NCBI RefSeq assembly: GCF_003075415.1
Contig: NZ_QDAH01000004.1
Span: 176,872 to 240,871 of the forward strand
Reading direction: 5' to 3'
Origin: Microvirga sp. KLBC 81
Lineage (GTDB): Bacteria > Pseudomonadota > Alphaproteobacteria > Rhizobiales > Beijerinckiaceae
DNA: 64,000 nt
In this document: positions 1 to 8,666 of the stretch, in pieces
How the letters are laid out: each line of letters starts with the position of its first letter
Numbering within the stretch: position 1 is the first letter of the stretch
Notes under the pieces: model-generated
Seen by the model: the letters and a program-made list of their open reading frames with translations, nothing else
Told to the model about the DNA's origin: nothing
Databases searched by the model: none
Program-made: the position numbers and the translations under genes

Positions 1-574
1 TAATAGTCATTGAACGCTACGATGACGCCGCGTTCAAGGTCGTATGAGGCAGGGCCGACATTGTGGGTCAACGGCAAGAGATGCGGCGGCCAGGCAGCTT
101 CCCCGGTGTAACCGGGGCCGCGACGGCGAAGGTCGTCATATTCCAGACCGATGCGCTCCAGCGAATAAAACCCTGGCCCGTGCCGGGGCCGAAACCCCAT
201 CAGCGATCGAAGAGAGCTGTCGTAAGTCATGCGGGATCGGCCTGCCGATCTTCTCCTCGATCACATCAAAGCCAGTTTCTGTCGCAGGTGGCGCAAGAGG
301 GGAGTTGTTCGTGTCCTCACTCGACGCGCTGAGCCATCCGTCGGCTCGCGTGACATGCATGGGGCATCTTCCGACCCCAGCGTTCCATTTGCTCGGCCGA
401 GAGGCGAACGGAGTTCGGCGAACCGGGGCTCTCCAAGTCAAAGAGCTCAGCGAGCTTATCAGGATCATCTACGACGCCGACAGGCTCGCGCTTCGGCGCA
501 GCGCTCCGTCGACGCGGGTCCTGGATACGCAGCTTGATGGAGGAGATGAGTTCGGGTGAGAGGCTTGGGCACAT
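1..574 (-). pseudogene. SMI1/KNR4-family protein, frameshifted and cut by the window edge
   Basis: On the minus strand three reading frames join into one SMI1/KNR4-like sequence. The first (from about 574) carries a segment with DPDKLAELFDLESPG. The second contains IEEKIGRPIPHDLRQL and DGVS. The third contains GFYSLERIGLEYDDL, AWPPHLLPL and ERGVIVAFNDYY and is open to the edge. The order and the WP..LLP and late-strand motifs fit the SMI1/KNR4 fold, which is common in contact-dependent toxin immunity proteins. Each frame alone is too short, so at least two indels separate the pieces: either real decay or sequence errors. The start is uncertain. Family assignment is by motif memory only; no toxin is visible in the window. 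Confidence 0.5.
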
Positions 575-712
575 TTTTCATTCTGCTTGCTCAATGGGCG
601 AAAGCAAGATGCAACGGCAGCGCAGTAACTGTCTCGTAACCACAACTTGAAGCGACCCTGATCCAATCCAGGCATGCGGCGTTCTCCGTCTGCTTGAACG
701 GGGAGGACTGCC

Positions 713-836
713 CATGACCATTCTCGATCCGATCACCGGAAACCTCGTCACCATCGACACCTCGATCAGACCACGTCGCTAAGGCGCTGGAGGCCATCGC
801 CCAGACGAAGCGGTGGCAGGGCTACCGGGATTTGTG
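713..836 (+). pseudogene. Small ORF interrupted by a frameshift
   Basis: An ATG at 713 follows a good ribosome binding site (GGGGAGGACTGCCC) and opens a short frame beginning MTILDPITGNLVTIDTSI that stops after 22 residues. Shifting frame near 765 gives DHVAKALEAIAQTKRWQGYRDL and a stop at 836, which reads like the natural end of a small protein of about 40 residues. The product is not recognised. It may be a decayed gene or a sequence error; the evidence is the ribosome binding site and the protein-like composition of both halves. Confidence 0.25.
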
Positions 837-878
837 ATGGCTTACATTCCAACGCCCATTGTGCCGCAGGATAGCAGT

Positions 879-1253
879 CTATTTATTTCTGCCACCGCCG
901 TTACCGCTGTTGCCACCCCCGCCGCCATTCCCATTGCCGTTGTTGCCGCTACCGCCGTTGCCGTTGCCGCTGTTGCCTCCGCCGCCCCCGTTGCCATTGC
1001 CGTTGTTGCCGTTGTTGCCGCCAGTACCTCCAGCGCCGCCGTTGCCCCCCGGGCCTGCGGGCGGCCCGCTGGAGAAAGCGCCACTGATCGCAGTGTTCGC
1101 TTGCTGCCACTGGGCTGCAAGCTGAGTGCCAGTCGCCGCGATGGAGATCAGCGCCGCGCCCGCGATCAGGCCGAGCAAAAGCGAATACTCAACCATTGCC
1201 GCGCCGGCATCATCCCGAACGACATGCTGCCAGAACCGCCCCCGTGGCCCCAT
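879..1253 (-). CDS. Flp-like pilin with Gly/Asn-rich C-terminal tail
   Basis: 124 residues from the ATG at 1253, which follows AGGAGACAGGA. After a short basic leader the sequence DAG/AAMVEYSLLLGL gives a class III prepilin site: cleavage after Gly with Glu at +5 and Tyr at +6 of the mature form. A single hydrophobic helix follows (about residues 20-42). Flp pilins usually end about 15-25 residues after the helix. Here roughly 55 residues of almost pure Gly and Asn follow, in imperfect repeats such as GNGGGGGNSG, ending GGGRNK. The prepilin peptidase that would process it is encoded at 13423-13935. It may be a minor or modified pilin, or a surface peptide exported by the Tad machine. The pilin class is clear; the tail's role is unknown. 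Confidence 0.8.
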   Translation of the reverse strand: MGPRGRFWQHVVRDDAGAAMVEYSLLLGLIAGAALISIAATGTQLAAQWQQANTAISGAFSSGPPAGPGGNGGAGGTGGNNGNNGNGNGGGGGNSGNGNGGSGNNGNGNGGGGGNSGNGGGRNK

Positions 1254-1637
1254 TCCTGTCTCCTGTCGATGTTGTCCAACTATTAGTGACAGCGTTCCTA
1301 TCGAGCCGCGAGCGATCAAGCGGAGTAATCACGCGGGGTGAGCCTTGTACCGCCCGCCTCGCGCGAGGCGGGTACGCCGTTGCATTCCACAACGCTGATT
1401 ACCCGCAAATTGAGAAATAACCCATAAGGTCCAATATGGAACCTGAAAAAGCGTATTCGTGAAGTCTTCGCGGCGGCTTATGGAACGCGCCGCGCCCATT
1501 CAGTGAAACCGGCCCTGGTGGAGGCCGCGGCGCGCGATACTCGTTACTGCTTTCGCGTCAGATGCCGAAATGCTGCTTGAGGAGTTGGATTGGACGGTGC
1601 GCACCACCGCGTTCCGCTTCCGGACAGGAGTTAACCT
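1254..1637. other. Intergenic region with one GC-rich hairpin
   Basis: No gene is seen here. It holds the leader of the minus-strand pilin-like gene, a perfect 10-bp inverted repeat at 1353-1372 (CCCGCCTCGC / GCGAGGCGGG, almost no loop) with no T tract, and the upstream region of the gene at 1638. Confidence 0.6.
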
Positions 1638-2306
1638 GTGGCCGCCCTTTCATCGCTATCCTTTGAAGAATGGATCGCCTTCGTCTTTGATCACCCGGCC
1701 ACGGGGCCGGAGTGGTACTGGGCAGAGGATGTGCCCTACTGGGACGCGCCGGCCCGGCTAACCACCGAATATGTGACGAGACTGTTCGAGGATCCTCTCC
1801 CGGCGCTCACCGGGTTCACCGATGCCGAAGTGAACATGGGACTGAATTATCTGATCAGTCCGGGTCTCGGGGAGCATCTGTTCTGCCTCGATGACCCTTC
1901 CGTGGAGATCCAGGCACGGGTGCGCTGCGTCCGCGCGTGCGAGAGTCTGTTCCGCCAGCTCTTCCGGCCCCGATGCTCGCCGCATCTGTCCCACCGCGAC
2001 GAGCCCGGACGGTTCCCGCTCAATGCGGTGTGCTACATGTGGTGGGATCTCATGCCGGTCCATGGCGGCCCGCAAGAGGAAGACCGCCGCGCGCTGCACG
2101 CGGCCGCTTTGGAGACCATGGGGGCCATTCTTCGGATGGATTCGGTCGCTTGCCAGGAAAGCGCGCTTCATGGGCTCGGTCACTGGCACACAGCTTTCCC
2201 GGAGGAGACCGCGCGCATGATCGACGCCTTCATCCGGTCGCACCCGCATAGCCGGCCTGAACTGCTGGCATACGCAAGGGGGGCACGCTGCGGCTGCGTG
2301 CTTTAA
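1638..2306 (+). CDS. Hypothetical protein, Trp-rich N-terminus
   Basis: 222 residues. The start is GTG at 1638, chosen because ACAGGAG lies seven bases upstream. No signal peptide or membrane helix is visible. The N-terminal third is aromatic and acidic (EEWIAFVFDHPA, PEWYWAEDVPYWD), the middle has CMRACES-like and MWWDLMP segments, and the C-terminal part carries LHGLGHWH and ends in CGCVL. Codon use looks like its neighbours, and the frame is clean through its length, so I take it as a real cytoplasmic protein. I do not recognise the family. It stands alone between two non-coding stretches. Confidence 0.75.
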   Translation: MAALSSLSFEEWIAFVFDHPATGPEWYWAEDVPYWDAPARLTTEYVTRLFEDPLPALTGFTDAEVNMGLNYLISPGLGEHLFCLDDPSVEIQARVRCVRACESLFRQLFRPRCSPHLSHRDEPGRFPLNAVCYMWWDLMPVHGGPQEEDRRALHAAALETMGAILRMDSVACQESALHGLGHWHTAFPEETARMIDAFIRSHPHSRPELLAYARGARCGCVL

Positions 2307-2526
2307 GAGATGGAGCCGGCGGTACAGCCGCGGTCGGCCCCGCCTTTCCTAGGTGCCAGCCCTACTCAGTCCAGTGCGCTGCGCTCGTCACCTCGAAAAA
2401 TCCGGCCGTTTACACGGGTTAGCTGTGGTCCTACTCCCGAGGATGAAGAAATCTCATCTTCAGTAGTCTCTGGAACTGACCGAGCGTGACCATATTGTTC
2501 TAGGTGCTTGCCGCCAATGGAGCCAA

Positions 2527-3579
2527 ATGATGCGCACCTTGGATCGCCTTACCCTGATCAGCACCTGTCTTGCCACCACCGTAGTGATCTTCACGACTGT
2601 GCCGGTTGTCCAGCAATTCCTGCCACGACGAGAGACGCTGTTTGACTTCCGGCGGCGTGAGCAGCCGGTCGTGCAAACGGTCGACCTGTCGCGTCTGACC
2701 CCTCAGATCCGACAGGCCGTCGAGAAGGCCCGAGAGCAGGGGCTCCACCAAGCCCGCTTGGAACTCGACAAGCTGCACGCCCGCATCATGGCCAAGGTCG
2801 ATGGCGCGTTCCTGGACTGGTACTTTGGCTATGTGACCCAGCAGCGCATGGCCTGGGGGTACGCGTTCAACAAGGCCGCAAGCTGGGTCTCCGGCAGCGA
2901 TGCCGACAAGGACCTCCAGGAGCATATTGCCCGAGAGTTCGGCCTGCGCGTCATACCGGCGCCGGTCCTCGACGAGGAGCTCCAGAGGATTGCCCGGCAG
3001 TCGGTTGCGGTGTTCCTGACATCTCTCCAGGATCACCTGCAAAGCATCCCCAAACAGTACGAGATCCCGCCCGCGCAATGGGAGGCTTACCTGGCAAGCA
3101 TCTCGACCATGGTCAGCCTGACGGAGGGCAGCCGCAGTGTCCCGCTGACCCTCAAGGCCTTTGCCGCCGGCCTGGTCTGGAGCGGCACAGGCGTGGTGGC
3201 CAGCCTGGCACCTGCCGTGACGGCTCAACTCGCCAGAACGGCGGTTGTCGCAGGAACCACCCGCGCAACCGGAGTTCTGACAGGGGCGGTCGCCCGGAAA
3301 GCTCTAACGACTGTCGGGCGGCAAGCCGCCGCGCGAGGGGCCGCGGCATCGGCTGGCTCCTGGGGGCCTGTTGTGGGAGGGGCTGCTCTGTTAGGGCTGA
3401 TCGTCTGGGAGATCTGGGACCACAGGAGCACGGTTGCAGAGAACCGGCCCTTGCTGCGCAACAACATCGATCATTTTCTGCGGCTGTACGAGCACAGTCT
3501 TGTCGAACCGGCCGGCATGATTGGCACGATTCTCCACGACCTGGAGACCAGGATCGTCACGAACATTGTCAGCACATAG
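2527..3579 (+). CDS. Hypothetical membrane-anchored protein with Ala/Gly-rich hydrophobic C-terminal half
   Basis: 350 residues; the ATG at 2527 has GGAG seven to eight bases upstream. Residues about 8-28 form an N-terminal membrane anchor. Residues about 50-215 are charged and predicted helical (for example KAREQGLHQARLELDKLH), probably periplasmic. Residues about 220-310 are unusually rich in Ala, Gly, Thr and Val, with a clear membrane segment near 290-305 followed by WEIWDH. The C-terminus is again helical and polar. The architecture (anchor, helical domain, low-complexity hydrophobic domain) suggests an envelope protein, but no catalytic motif is seen and I do not recognise the family. 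Confidence 0.75.
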   Translation: MMRTLDRLTLISTCLATTVVIFTTVPVVQQFLPRRETLFDFRRREQPVVQTVDLSRLTPQIRQAVEKAREQGLHQARLELDKLHARIMAKVDGAFLDWYFGYVTQQRMAWGYAFNKAASWVSGSDADKDLQEHIAREFGLRVIPAPVLDEELQRIARQSVAVFLTSLQDHLQSIPKQYEIPPAQWEAYLASISTMVSLTEGSRSVPLTLKAFAAGLVWSGTGVVASLAPAVTAQLARTAVVAGTTRATGVLTGAVARKALTTVGRQAAARGAAASAGSWGPVVGGAALLGLIVWEIWDHRSTVAENRPLLRNNIDHFLRLYEHSLVEPAGMIGTILHDLETRIVTNIVST

Positions 3580-3742
3580 GCTACTGGCTGAACAAAAAGG
3601 CGCTCGGCAGAGAACCGCAAATGTTGCCGCTTGATTGAAGGCTTTGGGTAGGCTGAGTTCCCTTGTGGTGCTTGGGTTGTTTAGCTCCTGTTCGGGCTCG
3701 CGGCACTCCTGCATTGGTCCGAAAACGGCTCACCTATACTGA

Positions 3743-4069
3743 TTAGCAGGAGATCAGAAGCGTCGCCGGATACGGATCCCTACAGCTCACAGCGTCGGCT
3801 TGATCGTTTTTATCGTGTGTGAAGAGCCGTCCTGTCTTCGCAATGCATCCTGGTGGAAGCGGGGCAGAACCAACAGGCTTATATCCCATCTGCCGCATCA
3901 GGTTTGTGACGAGATAGCCCGCTTGTGCCGTATCTTCGTTATGCTTGCCATAGTCAGACCCAAGGGCCTCTTTGAGAAGCGAGTCAATGAATGCCAAGGG
4001 CGGCAGACCCTGTTTAACAGCCGCGAGAGCCGCCCGCTTCCCTTCAGGCGAGAAGATGACTTGCTCCAT
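3743..4069 (-). CDS. Hypothetical protein, start uncertain
   Basis: About 108 residues from the ATG at 4069; the frame stays open to 4354, so the start could lie further upstream (a TTG near 4180 is possible). The part MEQVIFSPEGKRAALAAVKQ, then LPPLAFIDSLLKEALG, looks like a soluble helical protein. The upstream part of the frame overlaps the divergent small gene at 4244 and is probably not translated. No family recognised. Confidence 0.45.
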   Translation of the reverse strand: MEQVIFSPEGKRAALAAVKQGLPPLAFIDSLLKEALGSDYGKHNEDTAQAGYLVTNLMRQMGYKPVGSAPLPPGCIAKTGRLFTHDKNDQADAVSCRDPYPATLLISC

Positions 4070-4243
4070 GACCTTTGAGATAAGACCAGTGTGGCAATGG
4101 CGATCGTTCTCGAACTTCGCGCCGGCTTGCCAGTTACCTGCGGCCCGCAATTCAAGGGAGTGGGCGGATGCTTGGTACAGCAAAGGAACAATGCAGAACG
4201 AAGTGAGAGGAGAAGCGTCATCTAAATGAAAGGAGAGGTCATC

Positions 4244-4405
4244 ATGGACGCCGCGACCTACTTGGTTACTTACGCTTTCCTCACCAACATCCAGCCTGCT
4301 CCTCTCCTGCTGCTGATGGCAATCGCCATTCGCTTCGGCTGGAATGTCGCCCATGACATTGGAACCCGCCGTCGCATCGAACAGCGGTTTAACCAGATTA
4401 TCTGA
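4244..4405 (+). CDS. Small single-pass membrane protein
   Basis: 53 residues beginning MDAATYLVTYAFLTN, with a strong ribosome binding site (AAAGGAGAGG) seven bases before the ATG. One hydrophobic helix (PLLLLMAIAIRF, about residues 19-34) is followed by a basic tail (GTRRRIEQRFNQII), the usual shape of a small inner-membrane protein with its C-terminus in the cytoplasm. Function unknown. It is divergent from the gene at 3743-4069. Confidence 0.65.
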   Translation: MDAATYLVTYAFLTNIQPAPLLLLMAIAIRFGWNVAHDIGTRRRIEQRFNQII

Positions 4406-4968
4406 CGAGGCCAGTAACAGACCGGATGTCTAAGCTGCTGAGGGTGTCGACACGCAATTGCCAGCGCGGCTGGACCCAGGACAGAACAGTGCGATGTCGG
4501 ATGACACCTGCTCGCGTGTCATCCTCCTCCGCCCTGTCTAGGTTGTGGGCTGCCCACGCGAGCAGGTGTCATCCGAGGCCGCTGGGCCGCCTCACCCAGT
4601 TTTTCTTCAGATACCTACGACTGCCAGCACATGGATCGCGCCTGATTCGACCTGATGATTGCGGTGCTTGATGTTGAGACCAGGCGCGGCCATCTGGTGG
4701 CGATTCATGCCCTGATCCCGGGCCCGCTCATGAGAGGGATATTCTCACAGCCACTACACCGAATGGGGCCGAAGGTGCAGCCCGCCAGTATTGGGGATAT
4801 CACCATCCGCTCCACGGGCTTCAGCGGTCCAAACCATCCCAAGTCCTCATGAATCACCAGAGAGCTGGGGGAAGGCGGGGGCGGGAACGGTCAGGTCGAT
4901 AGCCCCCAAACAAGCCCTGCGTCAGGTCTGCGCGCCGGTGCTTGAGAGATGATTGGTTTTCGGAGCTT
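4406..4968. other. Gene-poor stretch with a long inverted repeat
   Basis: No convincing gene. Short frames in this stretch lack ribosome binding sites and protein-like composition. The only structure is the inverted repeat listed at 4497-4576. Confidence 0.5.
4497..4576. repeat. 22-bp perfect inverted repeat
   Basis: Left arm 4497-4518 (TCGGATGACACCTGCTCGCG plus TG) and right arm 4555-4576 are exact reverse complements, separated by 36 bases. There is no T tract after it and no open frame inside, so it is neither a simple terminator nor an insertion sequence carrying a transposase. It could be a MITE-like remnant or a structured RNA. Confidence 0.8.
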
Positions 4969-5304
4969 TCAGCAGGCATGAACGCGAACTGTTGCTCCAG
5001 AGAGCACGGTGTACGTCCTCGTCGTGCACGCAGGGCGCGGGAGTGCATTGATGGCGGGAGGCGCTGCGGCTTCGGGAACAGCCTCCAACGAGGGGTCGAG
5101 TGCGCCTGTGACATCAACATCCTGTTGCGGAGGGAGGGGGAGTTCAGGTTCTGCTTGGGTCGGTGATGAGGCCGCTGTGGCAGGAGGGATGATTGCCTCC
5201 ATAGGAGGATCGACCCAGAGGCGCCGCTCCTTGGCAACGGCGTGCAAGGACGGAGTCATCAGACAAAGGAAACACGCCGCAACGGTGCGCAACTTGATCG
5301 GCAC
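4969..5304 (-). CDS. Hypothetical secreted proline-rich protein
   Basis: 111 residues from a GTG at 5304 preceded by AGAGGAGC. The first about 22 residues form a signal peptide (KLRTVAACFLCLMTPSLHA, cleavage near AVA). The middle is Pro/Ala/Glu-rich and low in structure. The end carries TTRTYTVLSGATVRVHAC, with a terminal Cys. Probably a periplasmic or cell-wall protein. No family recognised. Confidence 0.6.
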   Translation of the reverse strand: MPIKLRTVAACFLCLMTPSLHAVAKERRLWVDPPMEAIIPPATAASSPTQAEPELPLPPQQDVDVTGALDPSLEAVPEAAAPPAINALPRPACTTRTYTVLSGATVRVHAC

Positions 5305-5709
5305 TTTATCAGCTCCTCTAGCGCTATAACGTGGTGAGCTGTGCTTCGGTTTCTGCGGCTGTACTATTGTGTCGGCCGGCGGAATAGGCACTTCATCCGC
5401 GATGGCATCAGGTCTGCCATATGTTTCGTAGCGTTTTACTGCAATGGCAACGGCACGCCTGGTTGGCGATCGTCCAGAACTGCGTCGCAGCCTTATAGAC
5501 CGCGCGAAAACGTCAATTTGTTTTAAGGACCAATCGACGGTTGCGCGTTTGTGGCTAGCATGGCTCCTGTCGATCAGGCTGCCACCTCACGCGCCGCTTG
5601 CAGGTGCCAGCCCACTTGTGGCTACTCCGGAAGAAGCCATCGGTCGTCTCGGTGATCGCTTGCGGCCCTCTGACGGCCCGATATGCTATCAGGCATATTG
5701 GGGGGCGAA
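5305..5709. other. Intergenic region
   Basis: No gene supported. It is the divergent promoter region between the secreted protein ending at 4969 and the duplicated-domain protein starting at 5710. Confidence 0.5.
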
Positions 5710-6681
5710 ATGGATCAGTCGCAGTTCACAAATACGGTGTCCAGCATCCAGGCGTCAGGTCGTATCGGGCCCGAGCAAGTCCTGCAGCTGCGTCGGATCA
5801 TCTACGGCGGCCGGGTTGTGTCAAAGCAGCACATTGAGGGGCTGTTCACCCTTGATTGCACCTGCTCTGAGAAGAGCGATGCCTGGACCGACCTGTATGC
5901 GGAAGCCATCGCCGACTTTCTCGTCGAACATCAGGAGCCTGCGGGCTATGTCGATGACCGAAATGCTGACTGGCTCATCGAGCAGGTCAGTCGGGACGGA
6001 CGGATTGACACCGCTGCGGAGCTTGAAGCGGTGATCGGTGTTCTGGAAAAGTCGAAGAAGAGTCCGGAACGGCTGGTGCGCTTCGCCCTTGAGGCCGCGC
6101 GCGACACCGTCCTTCAGGGATCGGGACCGGCGCGCCGCGGCGGAGAATACAAGCCAGGGATCGTCACTGAGGCTGATGTGCAGTTCCTGCGGCGCATTCT
6201 CTATGCCTATGGTGGCGATCAGCACATTGCTGTCTCGCGTGCCGAGGCAGAGGTCCTGTTTGAGATCAACGACGCCACCGCAGAAGCTGAGAACCACCCG
6301 GCATGGTCTGATTTGTTCGTCAAAGCTGTCGCCAACTCCGTGCTGTTCTATTCTGGCTATACCGTCCCGACCCGCGAGGAGGCTCTGCAGCGAGAGCGCT
6401 GGCTCGACGAGCCCATAGATGTGGGCTCGTTCTTCGGACGGATGCTGGAGGGGCTGGCAGGGGTGTTCACTGGCTACCGCGCGCCCGAGGCCCGTGCGAA
6501 GGAGACAGGCGTCTGGGGCAAGGCCGAGGTTCGGCAGGCGGGCCACATCACCGGTGACGAGGCACATTGGCTGAGCGCTCGTCTGCAGCGGGACGGAATG
6601 CTGCACGAAAATGAACGGGCTCTGTTGGCCTTTCTGCGCGACAAGGCGGTTCTGATCGATCCGGCCTTGCAGGTCGCATAG
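5710..6681 (+). CDS. Hypothetical protein with an internally duplicated two-part module
   Basis: 323 residues from the ATG at 5710 (an ATG at 5683 in the same frame lacks a good ribosome binding site; GGGGGCG precedes 5710). The protein is an A-B-A-B repeat. Module A appears as LRRIIYGG..VSKQHIEGLF, then W(T/S)DLYAEAIADF, and again as LRRILYAYGG with AEVLFEI and WSDLFVKAVANSV. Module B appears as ADWLIEQVSRDGRID..AE and again as AHWLSARLQRDGMLHENE. It is soluble, acidic and probably all helical. No signal peptide, membrane helix or catalytic motif is seen. I do not recognise the family; the shape resembles small helical TerB-like or EF-hand-like units, but that is only an impression. Confidence 0.75.
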   Translation: MDQSQFTNTVSSIQASGRIGPEQVLQLRRIIYGGRVVSKQHIEGLFTLDCTCSEKSDAWTDLYAEAIADFLVEHQEPAGYVDDRNADWLIEQVSRDGRIDTAAELEAVIGVLEKSKKSPERLVRFALEAARDTVLQGSGPARRGGEYKPGIVTEADVQFLRRILYAYGGDQHIAVSRAEAEVLFEINDATAEAENHPAWSDLFVKAVANSVLFYSGYTVPTREEALQRERWLDEPIDVGSFFGRMLEGLAGVFTGYRAPEARAKETGVWGKAEVRQAGHITGDEAHWLSARLQRDGMLHENERALLAFLRDKAVLIDPALQVA

Positions 6682-7018
6682 AGCGGCACGATGGATCAGA
6701 ATTGCTGTGCAGGCCAGTGACAGTGTGCAACCCATGCTGATGCTAGGTTTCTCAGCGTCCCTGCCATCACAGCGAGAAGACAGAGGTGAGCCAGTGCGGC
6801 AGCGTAAGGGAGCTCTGTCGCGCTGTACAATGGTGCATGGCCATCAAGCGGCCTCAGTGCCCACAATACCGGTACGGCGGAGTGGATCATGGCAGGATGA
6901 CTTCCTGTGCGGCTACGTCCCGGGCCAGGGCACAATTGTCACCGACCGATCCCTTTGCGCCGCTTCAAGCCGCCAAGAAATGCGGCAGGAGTGATGTCAA
7001 TTCTGCTGGGGTGGTGTG
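6682..7018. other. Intergenic region
   Basis: No gene supported; frames crossing it on the plus strand have atypical composition and no ribosome binding site. Confidence 0.5.
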
Positions 7019-7237
7019 ATGCAAACGGCCATGAATGTCATGGGGGCTCTCTCGCTCGGGGTCTACGCGATCCCCATTCTGTTCATCCTCTGGAAGGTTG
7101 TAAGAACACCTCTCCGAAGCTGGCTGCCCTTCCTGTTTTTGATCGGCCTGATTTTATTGATCCAGGGACTGGGCGAGTTGATTGGCGCCGACACGATGAC
7201 CACGCTTATGTACTGGCTCGCCGGCTTTAGGTGGTAG
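7019..7237 (+). CDS. Small two-helix membrane protein
   Basis: 72 residues from ATG 7019 (a GTG directly before it at 7016 is an alternative). Two hydrophobic helices: about residues 8-26 (GALSLGVYAIPILFILW) and 36-54 (WLPFLFLIGLILLIQGLG), joined by a short basic turn (KVVRTPLRS). Function unknown. The ribosome binding site is only weak (GGGGTGG), so expression level may be low. Confidence 0.6.
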   Translation: MQTAMNVMGALSLGVYAIPILFILWKVVRTPLRSWLPFLFLIGLILLIQGLGELIGADTMTTLMYWLAGFRW

Positions 7238-7898
7238 ACGAATTCTGGTCTGGCCGATTTAAGGAAAACATCCAAGATGGGATCCTCTTGATCCCTGCCG
7301 ATCAGAGGACGTTTGTATAAAGCCCCAGCGAGAGGCATCTAAGTTGTCCGTGCGGCTGCGGGCAATTGGGCTGCTCCGCATCACGACCAGAAGCTCAACG
7401 CAGGTGAAGGTCGCTCAGAAAGTGAGCGGCACGTCCGGCGCCCGAGACGGGATCGTAGCCCGCGGATGAGCCGACTGATACTGATGGGCGAGGTGCCACC
7501 TGAGAGCTGCCCAAGCCCGCGGTCGCTCGTTGTTTCAGGCGGAGCGCAGGTGCGGATGTTCCAAGAACGGCTGTGTACGTGCCGGAGACGAGAGCGGCTT
7601 AATCTTCACAGGAAGCTGGCACTCGCTGTTCGAGGCGGAACCTCCAAGCCCGCGTTGGCGGCCTCTTGCGGCCTGACCAGATCCGCTTGTCGCCGTCGAA
7701 AGCGCGGATAGCAGGAGTTTAGGCAGTGTGGCATGATTAACTTCTTAAACGAGGGCTCTTTTCAGTGTCTCTTTCGGCGTATTGCATACCCAGTAAGCAT
7801 TAGGCCATCCGGTCTATGGCTTGCTTAGACCGCTCACTGCGTACTCTCGGAGGAACGGATTAATAAGACCTTAGTGGTTACCTCTGGAGGGAGCAGCA
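7238..7898. other. Intergenic region upstream of the LuxR-type regulator
   Basis: No gene supported. An open frame at 7466-7711 encodes an Arg/Cys-rich product without ribosome binding site and is probably chance. The last 180 bases are locally AT-richer and likely contain the promoter of the gene at 7899. Confidence 0.5.
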
Positions 7899-8666
7899 AT
7901 GTCAGCAGAAACTCTCTGTCGCAGCACCGGTGAAAGCCTCCAGGACGCGAGGGCAGTGAGAAACGTCGGGCAGGCCGTGAAGACAATTCTGTTTGGTCGG
8001 AACCCGTTGATCCGCGTAGGGTTCGAACATCTCCTCGCTGGGACCTGCTTTGCCGTAGCAGGCGTTGCGTCCGATGACGCCTCCCTGTCGCACTGCTGCT
8101 CAGGTGATGCACCTGACTTATTTATCGTCGATGGCAGTGATCCCTTGCAGCAGGTGATCGAGACGGCTCGTAGCTTGAGGTGTCAGTACCCCGAGGCTCG
8201 GATCATGATCGTTGGACACACCTTTGATCCGAACTTCGTGCGGCAGGGGAGGGATGCAGGGGCTGATGGCTTCTGCCTGTCGACCACGGGGCGTGACGTT
8301 CTGATTAAGTCTCTGGAGCTCGCAATGTTGGGTGAGGCCGTTCTGCCAGCGGCTTTGGTGTCCTCCTTGCTCGATGACCTCCCGGTTCGCTCAGAACCAG
8401 GGTTCTTGGATGCCAAGTCGTCCGTGCAGACCTCGCCTGATCTGAGAGTGCACAATCTCTCAAACCGGGAGGTCGAGATCCTGAAATGTCTGATGCAGGG
8501 AGCCTCCAACAAGATTATTGCCCGGCAGTTTGACGTCGTAGAGGCTACAGTTAAAGTTCACATCAAGGCCATCTTGAGAAAGATCGGTGCGGCTAACCGC
8601 ACGCAAGCGGCTATGTGGGCCACGACCCGCCTGTCGACCGGGAGCAGCGCCGCGATGAGCGCCTGA
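7899..8666 (+). CDS. LuxR/NarL-type transcriptional regulator with degenerate receiver domain
   Basis: 255 residues; the ATG at 7899 follows GGAGGGAGCAGCA. Residues about 28-145 have a receiver fold with the acceptor-position Asp kept (LFIVDG, D78). The acidic pair near the first strand is replaced (FGRNPLIR where DDHPLVR is usual), and the conserved Lys near the fifth strand is replaced (GFCLST where GYLLKD is usual). Residues about 186-242 are a LuxR helix-turn-helix (LSNREVEILKCLMQGASN, ATVKVHIKAILRKI). It therefore should bind DNA but may not be switched by phosphorylation. No histidine kinase lies nearby; it stands just before the Tad locus, which it might control, though this is inference. 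Confidence 0.9.
   Translation: MSAETLCRSTGESLQDARAVRNVGQAVKTILFGRNPLIRVGFEHLLAGTCFAVAGVASDDASLSHCCSGDAPDLFIVDGSDPLQQVIETARSLRCQYPEARIMIVGHTFDPNFVRQGRDAGADGFCLSTTGRDVLIKSLELAMLGEAVLPAALVSSLLDDLPVRSEPGFLDAKSSVQTSPDLRVHNLSNREVEILKCLMQGASNKIIARQFDVVEATVKVHIKAILRKIGAANRTQAAMWATTRLSTGSSAAMSA

Noticed and set aside
7466..7711. 81-residue open frame
   Set aside because: Arg/Cys-rich, no ribosome binding site, no domain.
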